From Liolophura sinensis (lineage: Eukaryota; Mollusca; Polyplacophora; Chitonida; Chitonidae), in contig NC_088295.1 in assembly GCF_032854445.1 (NCBI RefSeq), positions 17,349,490 to 17,413,489 on the forward strand: DNA of 64,000 nt, in the 5' to 3' direction. Of the stretch, positions 8,956 to 19,769 are shown one piece after another (the stretch's first letter is position 1; each line of letters opens with the position of its first letter). A program made the position numbers and the translations under genes. The notes under the pieces were generated by a model that saw only the letters and a program-made list of their open reading frames with translations, searched no databases and was not told where the DNA came from.

Positions 8956-9817
8956 TTTGGGATGGGATACATGCAACAGTCCATACTTGAAGTGACAAAC
9001 CTTACCTTACAACTTTTATTAATGACGTATTACTTGCTTGATGTATATCATACCCAAAATACTACCAGCTTTTTGTTTTTTAACAGATGGTTGTTCTTGA
9101 TGACAAATCCTCTTTTCACTAAGGCCCATTTTTATTTTTAACTGTATAAAACTGTACAATAAACAGGGAATTCACAGACATAAAACAATATAGTTATATC
9201 ATGGCTGCTTGTGTTAAAATTGACTTGTAATAATCACAGTAAATTTTGGATTTAATCAGACACCAATACCCAAAATTTATAACAGCTGTGTATTTTCTTT
9301 CTGTGGTAGGATATGTACTGAGGTAGAATATGACCATCATCCACTACTCTGACTTTTATGAGATCTGGATGCCTTTGTTTACATTTTAAACTTTACTGTT
9401 TGTATATTTAAAAATACATTCAATTTTTAAACTGAATGCTGCTTTTTATGATTACAATATATTTTGTTGCTGTAAAGTCTGTTATGTTGTACTTTAAAGT
9501 TGTCTTTTAACAGATTCACATTTTTTAAGGATGAAAAAACTTTCAGCTTTTGCTTTTTTCTTTTTGTATGTATTCGACGGTATGTGTCCCCATCAATATA
9601 TATGTTCTATCCTGTAAAAGATCAAGTAAATCAAGCCTTACCTTCTGTGTATTATATGCAAAGTTATAAATCGGTTTCTTTGAACTAAAAGTTTATTTTA
9701 ACACATTGTGTTAATATAGGCTACTGTGAACCACAGAATGTGAAGAGAAGAAAATAAATGTTTCATTTGTTTCCTAATTTTGTCTTCATTAGTCATCCTT
9801 AGATAGACTGGTTTCCT
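8956..9817 (+). other. AT-rich stretch, possible 3' UTR
   Basis: There is no coding signal. AATAAATG at about 9753, followed by a T/G-rich stretch, could be a poly(A) signal for the candidate terminal exon at 8876-8955. It could equally be ordinary intergenic AT-rich DNA. Confidence 0.25.
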
Positions 9818-9910
9818 TTCACATGTTTAGACGCTAAACATGTTTTCCGCGGGAGAGAGAGAGACAAAACGTGTGTATAGGAATATGCTAAATTACTAAA
9901 CATGTTGAAG
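9818..9910 (+). repeat. Cluster of TAAACATGTT-like motifs (right)
   Basis: ACATGTTTAG (9821) and ACGCTAAACATGTT (9831) form a short inverted pair around AGACGCT. A third copy, CTAAACATGTT, lies at about 9896-9906. This matches the cluster at 7846-8075, about 1.9 kb away. Confidence 0.45.
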
Positions 9911-10569
9911 AGTACAACGTATTAAGGATGTAAAGACGTAAAAAAATAACCGCCAAAATGTGCGCTTAGGCAAAAACGCCGTTTTTGCAGTGTAGAATAC
10001 TTACCAATACTGTATTTACCCTTTTTCCTAACATTGTCCCAACATTCGGTATCAGTATTAAAGTTAAAAATAAAATGAAATTAAAATATGCTGTGAATTA
10101 ACAATCAACAGATTACTTGGCCTTGAGGCTCAAACTTTCGCTGTTCACAGGCGAGAAAGATACCTTTGCTATTTAGATTATCGTATATATGTATTTGGCT
10201 TCCTTTTAGTTTTACGAAGCTGGGCATGTGAGTTAAAGTCAAAATGAAGACACCTTAAAGTTTCAACCGAAAAGGTCAGCGCCAAGTGAAAATGTAGGTG
10301 AAAATTACCAATACATTGAATAATATCTTCTTGGAACGATTAAACATTAAATCCATGGTTTAGATTCAAATATTTATGGAAACTTGGTTCAAAGGGCAAT
10401 AAATTGTATCCATTATTTTATCATTCCGATTTCCACAATCGCGATAAACAAACTTTGATGAAATAATGAAAATAGTTATACCACTCTCCCAGGAAAGTTT
10501 TTTTTTTGACAGAAATTTTCTTTCGGAGTGAGAAGCCATCTTCAGTTCCACTACATAGAGGGGTTACCG
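9911..10569. other. Non-coding stretch, nothing recognised
   Basis: AT-rich with no supported feature. Confidence 0.4.
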
Positions 10570-11060
10570 TTCATGGAATGTTTACTGAGTTGCTTGAATT
10601 TAACATTAATAACATCTATGTGAAATTCAGGGAAACCATATATAAGAGTGCATAGGTATTCAGATGGGTACAAATTGTGCCCCCCTTTTAGCCGATCTAT
10701 ACCTGTTCCCCTATGAATACGACTATATACAGAAACTATTTAGGGTAATCCTCACCAGGCCCTATCAGTCATTCACTAAGTGGTGTACTGATGATCTTCT
10801 AGCTTTAAACAATCCATAAGATATTTACCCACCCTCGCTGGAAACCACAGACTCCAGATGGTACATTTTTATCTGGAACTATATTTGTACATAGACCAAA
10901 ACGGTTTCCTCTCTCGTGGACTTTGCGACAGGAGGGATTTCAGTTTTGACATTGTAAATTATCCATATGGCTTGCGTATATCTAGCCGTGTAGCATTTGT
11001 TAGATCCTGCGTATGGTGTTTTTCCAACGTTATTAAACACTGCTGACTGCTTTTCTTTGC
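10570..11060 (+). pseudogene. Reverse-transcriptase relic, copy 2 (fingers/palm to C-terminal block)
   Basis: Upstream sequence reads LLEFNINNIYVKFRE, followed by LADLYLFPYEYDYIQKL from about 10690. The catalytic box is next (WCTDDLLALNNP, near 10780-10817, standing for the usual YVDD or YIDD-LALNN). Then come LYLYIDQNGFLSR, RRDFSFDIVNYPYG and VAFVRSC to about 11040. The order matches the C-terminal half of the RT family represented five times in this window. It is broken by an in-frame stop straight after ALNNP and a frame change before the LYLY block. No endonuclease domain or LTR is attached. The box has T in place of V or I, so it is not expected to be active. Confidence 0.7.
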
Positions 11061-12350
11061 ATTATTCCGTCTTATTTTCGTACTATCTTAGTTCTTTGGA
11101 GGTTTGTGTTATACGTCTTTTCTTGAATTGTCCTTGCGATTATTGTCATGTGAACAGCTGATGTAGGAATGTCTGTTTCGGCGCCCAGAATCGAACTCTC
11201 AGTTCCAAATTCGGATGTCAAGCAGGCTGAAAGATTTTATTAAAGATATTTTTCTTGTTGTTGAACGCGCTGGAAATGACGGGAAGTATATAATGGGTGG
11301 ACTAATTACAGCGCCCAGATTAAAGCATCAACATTAGTTACACTTTAGTTACACCTTAGTTATTGCCACAAAGTTCGCACAAACATGAACAGCAGGATGA
11401 AGTGCATAGTTCATGTTCAAGGCCAGGTTTGAAACCGCACCTCCAGCGTCATTCGGCACTAGTTTATTGTCTTTAATGTGATAAATGAAGCTCATCAATT
11501 TTCAGGAGACCTGACGTTAAAAAACAAACTAACAAATGTCTTATAAAGACATTAGGTGACATCATGGGAACTTTTATCTGGCAATGATCATTATAGAGGT
11601 GTGGAGTTTTGTATGACTGTGTGCGGTTACAGCTTTAACAATCGCAGCTTCATTACGAAGAACGATGTGCGCCATATTAGTAATATTGGAATAAAACCGC
11701 AAAAGTGTATATTAAACTTTTTTCAAAATAAATAGAGCTATTAAACTATTACACTCAGAGAACTGAAAAAATTATTTTGAATCAAAAATCTGAAAATTAA
11801 ATCTTAAAACTTCTATTGTGATTCTTATTTGAAGATATATTACTGTAAGAACTAGGTTTAATTACACATGTAACTGCCTGCGCAGAACTCTTGGCAATGT
11901 GTCACATCCCTGGAATCAGACCGGATGACAATTATCACGGACATATGATCCAGGTTGGATCATTTTAAATCATCTTGAATAATCGACTGTAAATTAGGCT
12001 GGATATATGACAGGCTGTCTCTGTGTAGGTGTGGGTATAATAAATGTGGATGGATGAAGAGCCGAGGATGGGATGAGCGTGGTTTGCACTGAAATGTATG
12101 GTGAGGCGTTTCCCTTTATTATACATTCTATACATGGTAAACATATGATGTTGACTATGTAAACACATCACATGTATACTATTGTAACCATTCTTTCATG
12201 TCTGTTGCCTTTTACACTAAATATTAACACAAAGTCATGATTACCGGACAACTTGTGTTACATGAAAATAACCACCACATCACCACATTTAAATATTTCA
12301 CATTTTGAGAATAAAAAATACATCTGTGTAGTTACTAAACATAGTTTTTG
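11061..12350. other. Non-coding stretch, nothing recognised
   Basis: About 1.3 kb, AT-rich, with no repeat family or exon that I can support. Confidence 0.45.
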
Positions 12351-12354
12351 TTAA

Positions 12355-12531
12355 GTAAAAGAAAGCTAAAATCTGAAGTAAGGTTTATCATGCAGACAGC
12401 TGAAAACTATGTGTAAAAATATTTCATTTACTTTTTTAGATTTTTAAAGAGTGTTGAAAGGCATTCAAATATTTGAACTCTATGGTGGGCTTTATGAGCC
12501 ATACGGACGGTAATTGGGATCTCTGACGTCA
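12355..12531 (+). repeat. Left arm of the hairpin MITE
   Basis: Inverted copy of about 12663-12840, with scattered substitutions and small indels. The inner end is CTCTGACGTCA. Confidence 0.8.
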
Positions 12532-12662
12532 CATCACCTTTTTTCCTTATGTTCACCAGAATGAGAGATATTTTGTAAACATTATTTCAGTAATCTTTTG
12601 CTCATGGATTAAAAGAGTTATTACACATTCAGTGTCGTAATTAAAGTTGGAAAAACTTCCTT

Positions 12663-12840
12663 TGACGTCAGAGTTCCTAAATTCTGATAGTATGGTGCAT
12701 AAAGCCCACCTTAGAATTCAAACGTTTAAACGGGTTAACTCTCTTCACAAAATCTAAAAAAATAAATGAAAGTATTTTTACACATAGTTTTCAGTTGTCT
12801 GTGTGATGAGCCTTACTTCATATTTTGGCTTTGTTTTACA
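12663..12840 (-). repeat. Right arm of the hairpin MITE
   Basis: Inverted copy of about 12355-12531. It starts at TGACGTCAGAG and ends just before TTAA at 12841. Confidence 0.8.
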
Positions 12841-12844
12841 TTAA

Positions 12845-13384
12845 TGTTAATCCGCCAGGACACGTTTTCAGACTGTGACAAAAAGATGTTTCTTAACTGC
12901 TCACTGCTTTTTACAGAGTGATTTATGACTCGTACCCATTGACACTCTTCCGTTGCCCTGGTTAAAACATTTGTAGGGATTCCAAAGCATTTCCATGGCA
13001 ACAGTGTCACAATGGTGTACGTTTAAGTTGCCATGACAACTGTTATCAACAATGCCCAGTTTGTGCACCATATTTCTTTCAGGAAATTTGATATCTACTT
13101 CACTGTCAAGATAGGGGGAAAAACACATTGGTATTTTCTAAACTAAAAACAGCGCGTGTGGCCATTGCCATGAAGTTAAAATTATGAGTTTAATCACAAA
13201 TCATCTGACTCACAGTGATGAAACGAAAAAATTTAAAAAAAAATAACTGCAAGACTTATTTTTTGTAAAGTATTTAACGAAATCATGATATGCAATTTAT
13301 CTTGCACACACTATGTCTGTCGAGTTATAGTGATCACGGAAACATTGTTACATTATCATTTGAGCACTTGACATGTACAAACAT
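12845..13384. other. Non-coding stretch, nothing recognised
   Basis: No supported feature. Overlapping minus-strand ORFs of 65-75 codons match nothing I know. Confidence 0.4.
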
Positions 13385-13574
13385 CGGGGCCTCCGTGGCC
13401 AGAACAATGACCTATTAGTGACAATCATAACAATGATCGCCAGTGTGATCGATGAGAGTTCAGTTCAAGCCGGCTTACTCCGTCCCAAGTTTGAGGTCTT
13501 CCAGCAACCTTCAGATGGTTTTCGGATTTTACTCCCACTGTAATGCTGGATACAATCGTAAATGCGAAATATGC
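13385..13574 (+). mobile_element. tRNA-derived SINE, strongly diverged
   Basis: It begins CGGGGCCTCCGTGGCCAGAA, like the SINE head. It retains GAGAGTTCAGTTCAAGCC (B-box region), TTCAGATGGTTTTCGG and CTCCCACTGTAATGCTGG, then ATGCGAAATATGCACG in place of the usual tail. Divergence is much higher than in the 3636 copy. Its 3' end passes into a 47-bp tandem repeat. Confidence 0.65.
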
Positions 13575-13846
13575 ACGTTCGTGGAGAATAGTTGAGGTTA
13601 GAGGGCACATGGATCTGCTACACATTCGTGGAAGCAACCTCCAGAAGTTCCAATGACTAGGGAACCGCTACACGATCGTGGCGAAAGTTTGAGGTCCCAA
13701 TGACTAGTGAACCGCTACACGTCCGTGGCGAAAATTTGAGGTTCCAACATCCACCGAACTATAACACGTTCTTGGCGAAAATTTGAGGTTTCAATGTTCA
13801 GAGAACTGCTCGTTCGTGTTGGAAGTTTGATGACTGTCTGAACGTC
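13575..13846 (+). repeat. 47-bp tandem repeat, about 5-6 degenerate units
   Basis: GAACCGCTACACG-like phrases start at 13662, 13709, 13756 and 13803, spaced exactly 47 bp. Each is followed by CGTGGCGAAAxTTTGAGG-like sequence. The first unit overlaps the decayed end of the SINE at 13385-13574. Confidence 0.85.
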
Positions 13847-14404
13847 CATGGTCCAGGGCCTACGATGATAAAACGTCGTAAATCATTTTTTCATAACTTT
13901 CCTAATAAATGACTAGTCCTTTTGGCCTGGTAACTTGCATACAATGCCATATATGAAAATGACGAGAATTATGCTCAAGGAACATGAAGTTCAAACAGAT
14001 TGCTACAAGTTCCAATTTATGCGTTGAAGTAGACATTCGTATACCAACAGTCAACCAAAAATGGACATTTCGAGCCAATAATCGCAAAGCCAATTTCCAA
14101 AACGACGTTTATCCCAAACCACCAAAGAACTAAGAAATTTTACAAAGTACAAAAGTAGGAAGGAATCATGCTAAGAGATGAGGTCAACAGTTTTCAATGA
14201 TGGTGAAAAGGCAGAACGAATGTTCTAGGGGAATGAAATTGGTATCCAAATCACATATCGTCATATGTGACGAGCTGATTTAATGCGATAAATGTGCATT
14301 CCTCAGTCTCGCGGAATTAGACACAATCATGAGGCAGAGTGCCAGAGATTCTAAATTCTCTTTCCATATTCAGTACAAGAGAATTACACTAATTTTAAAA
14401 CTTA
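13847..14404. other. Non-coding stretch, nothing recognised
   Basis: No supported feature. Confidence 0.35.
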
Positions 14405-14780
14405 GGAAACCTAGAATGAAGGCGTTTGATGGAATAACTCTTACACACTAGTTTTGCGGTAATAATGGTTGATTGAAATCGTCACATAACGTATAGGATC
14501 CAACAAACGATACAGGGCTTGATATATTCACACCATATACAGGATCATTCCATGTGTTGTTATTCAAGAAAGAATAATTTACCATGTCAACATTGAAATT
14601 GTCCCTCTTGTCGTAAAGTTTGCGAGACAGAACACCGTATTGGTCTTTGTACCAATACAGGGCAGCTGTACCATCTGGAGAGTCTGCAGTTCAATTTCAA
14701 TCCAGCGAAGGTGCTGTACCATATGGAGAGTCTGTAGTTTCCATTAAATCCAGCGATGTGCCTTTGTACACACCACACAC
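14405..14780 (-). pseudogene. Reverse-transcriptase relic, copy 3 (minus strand)
   Basis: Read on the minus strand from about 14660, it encodes LYWYKDQYGVLSRKLYDKRD, then NFNVDMVNYSFLNN, DPVYGVNISSPVSFVGSYTL. This is the same C-terminal RT block as copies 1, 2 and 5, here with the best-kept LYDKRDNFN motif. It continues to a segment near 14410-14450 that aligns with copy 1 at 1262-1308. The YVDD part is missing. A 49-bp tandem duplication (14664-14761) interrupts its 5' side. Confidence 0.65.
14664..14761 (+). repeat. 49-bp tandem duplication, two units
   Basis: GCTGTACCATCTGGAGAGTC at 14664 recurs as GCTGTACCATATGGAGAGTC at 14713. The units are about 85 percent alike by eye. The duplication lies within the RT relic. 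Confidence 0.85.
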
Positions 14781-17621
14781 GTATTGCCTACCAAATCATG
14801 ATCTGCCAGACTCATAATTTCATGTTTCTGTAAGACTCGATGAAGTAAAAATAGCTTTTTTTGTCACCGAAGAAAACGGATGACACTGGAAAAGTAGTAA
14901 ATCAGAGTATGCTGTAAATGGCCTTATGAGTTGTTTTTATTGGTCTGAAGGTAATAAAGCATGTGTATATAGAAGTGTCAAACAAACAGGACGGCCACAT
15001 GATTCTCTGGGCAAGTCGGAAATTATATGCTCTGTGTAATAATTCACGTGTGGGGAACTTTAGTTGTGAGCAACCAGTCGTGGTTGATTTACGGGAAGAT
15101 CGCGTGGATGTAACTACTATATATCTGACCTGTTTTACAGGTTAATAGAATTTTAGGGAGTGTCTTCCTGTGACTATCGTGAAACGGTTTCATGCGTAAT
15201 CTGTGTTAAGTTAAAGGCTTTGGGTTTGATCACTTATATGAGTCCTCACGCGATTTCACTGGAAACGAATTGGTCGAACCTTAGTTATGCTACGGCTTAA
15301 CATTACTAGGGTCTTCACAGGGTCACTTACTGACGATGAGGTATGGATATAAGACAGGAAATCACATGACGTTATTCTTGTTTTAATGAAGCAATTCCAG
15401 GATGGCGGAAGTAGTGAGCGTGGAAGCGTAGAATCATTATTCGTGAAGTGTATGCCGAGAAACAGGAAGTGGTTGTGACGATTCACCCAAATGGTGTGGC
15501 CTGCCCACTGCACTTCACGACTCGATCAATAGTAGTCAGGTGCCGCCTTCGTGGATTACAAATAGCACCTAGGCATTGAAAGGGGTTGAACCCATTCACA
15601 AAATGAGTTTCACCCAGAACCATACAACAAGTAAAACTCAGTCGTGGGTGATATCTTTAACGCCTTTCTTCGCCCTTTTTTGTAGCTATAAGTGCACTTA
15701 AGTGACAGTGTTTCCTCTCAGGCAAAAACGTGCGGATGGTGCGGATATGCAAACCAGCAATAAGCTTTCAATCACTTCCGTGACACACTGGGCATTTACA
15801 GTTTTGCATGTGGACTCGCGCAGCGTTCCTTAGTGAATGGCAATCGACCGGCAATGCCCTCGCATCTAAAACGCTAACCTTTTCACGATGCATCCACAGC
15901 TCTCGTGCTCAGGCTGCCACTCTTACAACCAGGGCATGAACACCGAAAATATGCGCGCATTAATGATTTTTAAAATGTTTATCGCATAATCAACTATCTT
16001 TTTACTAAAAGGGTGCTATTTATTTTATGGATGATAAAAGAGGAGCTCACTTTTAGGATGGAAATTGATGGACGGGTTCCTTTTGCTGATATCCATAAGC
16101 AAACTTCACCACAAAAGGCTTCTAAGAGCTTTCTACGGCTTCGCAGAAAGAGCCATTTTTTAATCAAACTACACAACTTGAGTAACCCTTGTACACACAT
16201 TGCACAGGGTAATGTGTACTTAGTACTCTTCTTTGGTGCGGTTTGTAGTGAAACATTTTCTTCACGGTATAAAATGTGAACAGAACTTTTTGGTTATCTT
16301 AACTGCGAATATCTCCAATTTTTTTGTGGACATTGTATAAGTGTGAGGGCCAAAGGAATAGCCTTTTTAAATACATAAATACCTGAAAAATTATAATTCA
16401 GGATGTCCAACTACCAAGTGAATTCGAAATTAGTCGAATGTTCCCGAGGAAGATCGTCATTGCTGACATAAATTACACCTTCAAGACGCTCTACGGCTTC
16501 AGGTATACGATTCTGACAGACCTCAGAACTCACGAACCCTCTAAAACTGAGCCGACACAAACCAAATCATATCATTGCTTCCAAAACTATGAGCATACAT
16601 GGTCACAGAATTTAAACACATATTCAATACCTAAGAGACGTTGATAGTGTTGTCGTCGTTTGACACACTGTTGTTATGGAGAGAATCAAATGTATGTCAT
16701 GGTATAACAATGAGTGTGTTTTCGGTTTGACCAGTGTTCATTCAGAGTACCCAAGGCATTCACGGTTATTGTGGTTTCGATTTTTTAGTTTCTTTTGACA
16801 AACAGATCTTAATGTACTTAAACGATATTTCCAAAGCTTTCCATGTATATACTGTGAGATGTGGAAACAAAGTAAACATTTCAAAATGACAATTCGTGCA
16901 AGAAGTTTGCAGTCTTGCTGGATTGTCGAACTTTGTTTCGACGTTCCTCTGGAGTGTGAACTGTACTAGATACTGCAAAGTCAGCATGGCCGGCCTTGGT
17001 TGTATCCGAATGGTGGAGAATATCCAGGTGTTGTTCAAAAAAGGTTGGAATAATGGCGCTTAAGTTTGCTTAATTTCACGAGACCTTTTTTCACCGGGTA
17101 TATACCGGGTTAACTTTTTTCAGTATGTGCTATATACTCTGCATGTCGCAACTAACAATGGTTAGCCTAACCAGAATGTCAGCTTCAACTTCCTCAGTGT
17201 GGTGCAGCGACAGAGCTCTCGGACGTTAATTGCTCTTGATATCCATGGCAACCATTATATCTTTACAACGTCTAACACAGTTGGTTTGTCTGAGAGAGCA
17301 GGGTCATCATGAGTGTCAAATGATGGGGAGGTCACCAGGGCTCCGGTAACGTTGTCTTATCTCTGCGATCTGTCAGATCTGGTGACCACAGCAGGACAAA
17401 AGTACTCGACATAGTCTGTGTGAACAACCTGTCAGAGAGTTCACGTGACTGACTTTAATGATGCGCTTCACATGAACGGACACTGCACTGCAGTAATGAG
17501 TTACACCCAACTGCGTTATAGTCTGTTTTCTTTAACGATAGATACAATGTTCAACTGTGCAATTAGTCGATAATGACGAACCAGAATCGTGAGGTTTCTA
17601 TCAAAAGGGTCGTTTTTATTA
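14781..17621. other. Non-coding stretch, nothing recognised
   Basis: About 2.8 kb of mixed composition. The ORFs here (for example 16013-16279 and 16766-17038) are short, match no known family and lack clear splice context. A small palindrome, ACCGGGTATATACCGGGT, lies near 17092-17110. Confidence 0.45.
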
Positions 17622-17623
17622 TA

Positions 17624-17646
17624 CTATCCACAAAAAGAAACGCATA
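17624..17646 (+). repeat. Left TIR of Tc1 transposon 2
   Basis: A 23-bp repeat matching the reverse complement of 19121-19143 at 21 positions. It is preceded by TA at 17622-17623. Confidence 0.92.
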
Positions 17647-17876
17647 GGTGTTTTGTTTTATTTTAAAATGAAATAAATACATTTTGTCTTCATTTCATGT
17701 GTTTTAATATTGTTAATAGTCACAGTTAGCACACATTTTATTCCTCAAAACATTTCTTGGTTGAAAATGTTGAGTTTGGAGGCCGTTTTTGGAAGAAGTA
17801 AAAAATACAGCACCACACTGCATCACGTGCAGTCTTACACGCCGAACTTACGCATGGAAAGCATGCAGTGTGTGAC

Positions 17877-17883
17877 TATAAAA
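17877..17883 (+). promoter_or_regulatory. TATA box of the Tc1-2 transposase gene
   Basis: TATAAAA lies 65 bp upstream of the transposase ATG at 17942, inside the element. The position fits a pol II core promoter with a short 5' leader. Confidence 0.6.
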
Positions 17884-17941
17884 CCGCAACTTCGGGCCGG
17901 AAATCGGCGTCTTTCAAGTGGTGTTTTCAAGCTGATTCAAC

Positions 17942-18949
17942 ATGCCACGTCCTGACACTGTCACAAGAAATATTGCCATTGGAAGACTTCAAGCTGGGGA
18001 GTCCCAATCGTCCATTTCTAGGCGTCTACACGTCAGCCAGAGCACGATTTCACGGCTTGCTGCCCGCTACAACAATACTGGGACAACAAATGACCGTCGG
18101 CGTTCAGGTCGACCACGTGTCACTACAGCAGCCCAAGATCGCTACATAAGGGTCCTCCATGTGCGTGACCGTTGTGCTACAGCTGAAAGCACAGCAGCCA
18201 GCATACCGGGACTGAGGAGGATATCAGGTAAGACAGTGCGGAACAGGCTGAGGGAACATGGACTGAGAGCCAGGAGGCCCTATGTTGGGATCGTGCTGCG
18301 TCCTCACCATCGCGCCAATCGCCTCCGATGGTGTAACAACGTGACTGCATGGAATCTACGCAACTGGCGACGCATTTGGTTCAGTGATGAGTCCAGATTC
18401 CTATTGCAGAGACGTGATGGTAGAAACCGGGTTTACAGACGTGCTCACGAACGTTATACCCCTAACTGCGTACGCCAAGTGGACAGATTTGGTGGAGGGA
18501 GTGTGATGATGTGGGCAGCAATATGGTATACTGGTCGTACAAATCTTGTCCACGTTCAGGGAAATCTTACGGCCGTACGCTACCGAGACACCATCCTGCA
18601 GACACATCTCTTACCTGTCATTGACGTTCAGCGGGAGTTGTTCCAGCAGGACAACGCCAGACCGCACACGGCACGTGTCACAAGGGACTTCCTCGCCGAA
18701 AACAATGTAAATGTGCTACCCTGGCCGTCCCGTTCCCCGGATCTTAACCCAATTGAGCATCTGTGGGATGAACTTGATCGACGTCTACGCCAACGTCAAC
18801 CTCAACCCCAAACGCTTCAAGAGCAAGTTGCATGTTTGCAGGAGGAGTGGCAGAACATTCCCCAGACCTCTATCCAGCGTCTCATCCAGTCCATGACAAG
18901 GCGTGTCAGAACTGTTATTCGTGCCCGTGGTGGTCACAACAGATACTGA
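17942..18949 (+). CDS. Tc1-like transposase (DD34E), 335 aa, full length
   Basis: This is a transposase for cut-and-paste movement into TA sites. Residues 10-45 form the first helix-turn-helix (SISRRLHVSQSTISRLAARY), preceded by MPRPDTVTRNIAIGRLQAGE. The linker RRRSGRPR is at 52-59, and a second HTH-like region with GKTVRNRLREHGLRARRPY extends to about 114. The catalytic residues are D149 (WFSDESRF), D237 (FQQDNARPH) and E272 (NPIEHLWDEL), with 34 residues between the last two. The glycine-rich FGGGSVMMWAA lies at 183-193. The length fits a complete Tc1 transposase, and the start is supported by the TATA box 65 bp upstream and by the N-terminal motif. No stop, frameshift or missing catalytic residue is visible, so the gene could be functional. 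Confidence 0.97.
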   Translation: MPRPDTVTRNIAIGRLQAGESQSSISRRLHVSQSTISRLAARYNNTGTTNDRRRSGRPRVTTAAQDRYIRVLHVRDRCATAESTAASIPGLRRISGKTVRNRLREHGLRARRPYVGIVLRPHHRANRLRWCNNVTAWNLRNWRRIWFSDESRFLLQRRDGRNRVYRRAHERYTPNCVRQVDRFGGGSVMMWAAIWYTGRTNLVHVQGNLTAVRYRDTILQTHLLPVIDVQRELFQQDNARPHTARVTRDFLAENNVNVLPWPSRSPDLNPIEHLWDELDRRLRQRQPQPQTLQEQVACLQEEWQNIPQTSIQRLIQSMTRRVRTVIRARGGHNRY

Positions 18950-19120
18950 CATTCCACTCAAGTGGGAGACTCATTGTGAGTGTCTTACCTCAAGTTGATG
19001 GCCTTGTTGTCTAGATATGGACCCTTCCTTAATCTGTGTAAAAAAATATTTGCAGAATAGCAATTCTTATTTAGTTATGCATAATTGAAAAGACTGCATC
19101 ACCTCCGCAAAAAACCGGGT

Positions 19121-19143
19121 TATGCATTTCTTTTTTTGGATAG
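19121..19143 (-). repeat. Right TIR of Tc1 transposon 2
   Basis: Inverted repeat of 17624-17646 with two mismatches. It is followed by TA at 19144-19145. Confidence 0.92.
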
Positions 19144-19340
19144 TATACATTGATCGGCTCCAAATAAAATGTGACTCGCTATCAGAGAAATTTACAGTTT
19201 TACTTGTTTCATATCATAGTTGTACTAGTCATATATCCAGCATGTGCTTATTTATTTCATTTAATTGGTGGTTTTACAACGCCAGTCAGGTGGAGTTACA
19301 GGTGGAGGAGATAGGAAAACGCATGGAGGAAACCTTTGCA

Positions 19341-19480
19341 GGTGATGATGACGGTGAATGTTTGGATGACGGTGCATATGGCCAGTTACATGCAGGGGAT
19401 GATGATGGTGAATGTTTGGATGAAGGGTGCATATAGCCAGTTATATGTCGGTGATGATGATGATTTTTCTTGAAACACGA
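19341..19480 (+). repeat. 54-55-bp tandem repeat with coding-like phrase
   Basis: Units start at 19341, 19395 and 19450. Unit 1 translates as GDDDGECLDDGAYGQLHA and unit 2 as GDDDGECLDEG. A one-base insertion in unit 2 then creates a stop at about 19434. A related phrase (GHLDYENDDCLDN) occurs downstream of the trinucleotide tract at about 19723-19761, so the array once extended across it. It may be a decayed acidic-repeat exon. I do not recognise a host protein. Confidence 0.7.
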
Positions 19481-19498
19481 GTTCAATTGGCTATCTAA

Positions 19499-19685
19499 GT
19501 GATGATGATGATAATTATGATGACGGTGACGATGATGGCAACGATGACGCCGCAGATGATGACGATGACGACGATGATGACGACGACGATGATGATGATG
19601 GTGGTGGTGGTGGTGGTGGTGGTGGTGGTGGTGGTGGTGGTGGTGGAGGTGGTGATGGTGGTGGTGATGATGATGATGATGATTG
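19499..19685 (+). repeat. Compound GAT/GAC/GGT trinucleotide microsatellite
   Basis: Interrupted GATGAC repeats are followed by an uninterrupted GGT run and then GAT again. The long Met/Val and Thr/Ile ORFs on both strands are microsatellite artefacts. Confidence 0.97.
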
Positions 19686-19769
19686 CTTTGATGATTAATC
19701 CATTGATCAGCAAGGTCAGTTCGGCCATCTAGATTATGAGAACGATGATTGTTTGGATAATAGGATCAG

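Larger units (their letters stand above)
12355..12840. mobile_element. TTAA-flanked hairpin MITE (486 bp)
   Basis: The two ends are long inverted repeats of about 180 bp: left arm about 12355-12531, right arm about 12663-12840. Shared blocks include GAAAACTATGTGTAAAAAT, AAGGTGGGCTTTATG (GGTGGGCTTTATG on the left) and CTCTGACGTCA. TTAA stands at both borders (12351-12354 and 12841-12844), the target duplication typical of piggyBac-type elements. The central 130 bp has no ORF. Assignment to piggyBac rests on the TTAA alone. Confidence 0.8.
17624..19143 (+). mobile_element. Tc1/mariner transposon 2, near intact (1520 bp)
   Basis: One intact transposase ORF lies between 23-bp TIRs (17624-17646 and 19121-19143) starting CTATCCA, with two mismatches between them. 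TA flanks both ends (17622-17623 and 19144-19145). The element differs from transposon 1 in TIR sequence and protein, so the two are separate families. An intact ORF with a TATA box suggests recent activity, although the TIRs are slightly diverged. Confidence 0.96.

Noticed and set aside
17092-17110. ACCGGGTATATACCGGGT palindrome as a transposon end related to the 46-kb MITE
   Set aside because: Only the ACCGGGT core is shared; no second end or TIR extension is found nearby.
18401-18607. Minus-strand ORF inside Tc1-2
   Set aside because: Shadow of the transposase; no independent motif.
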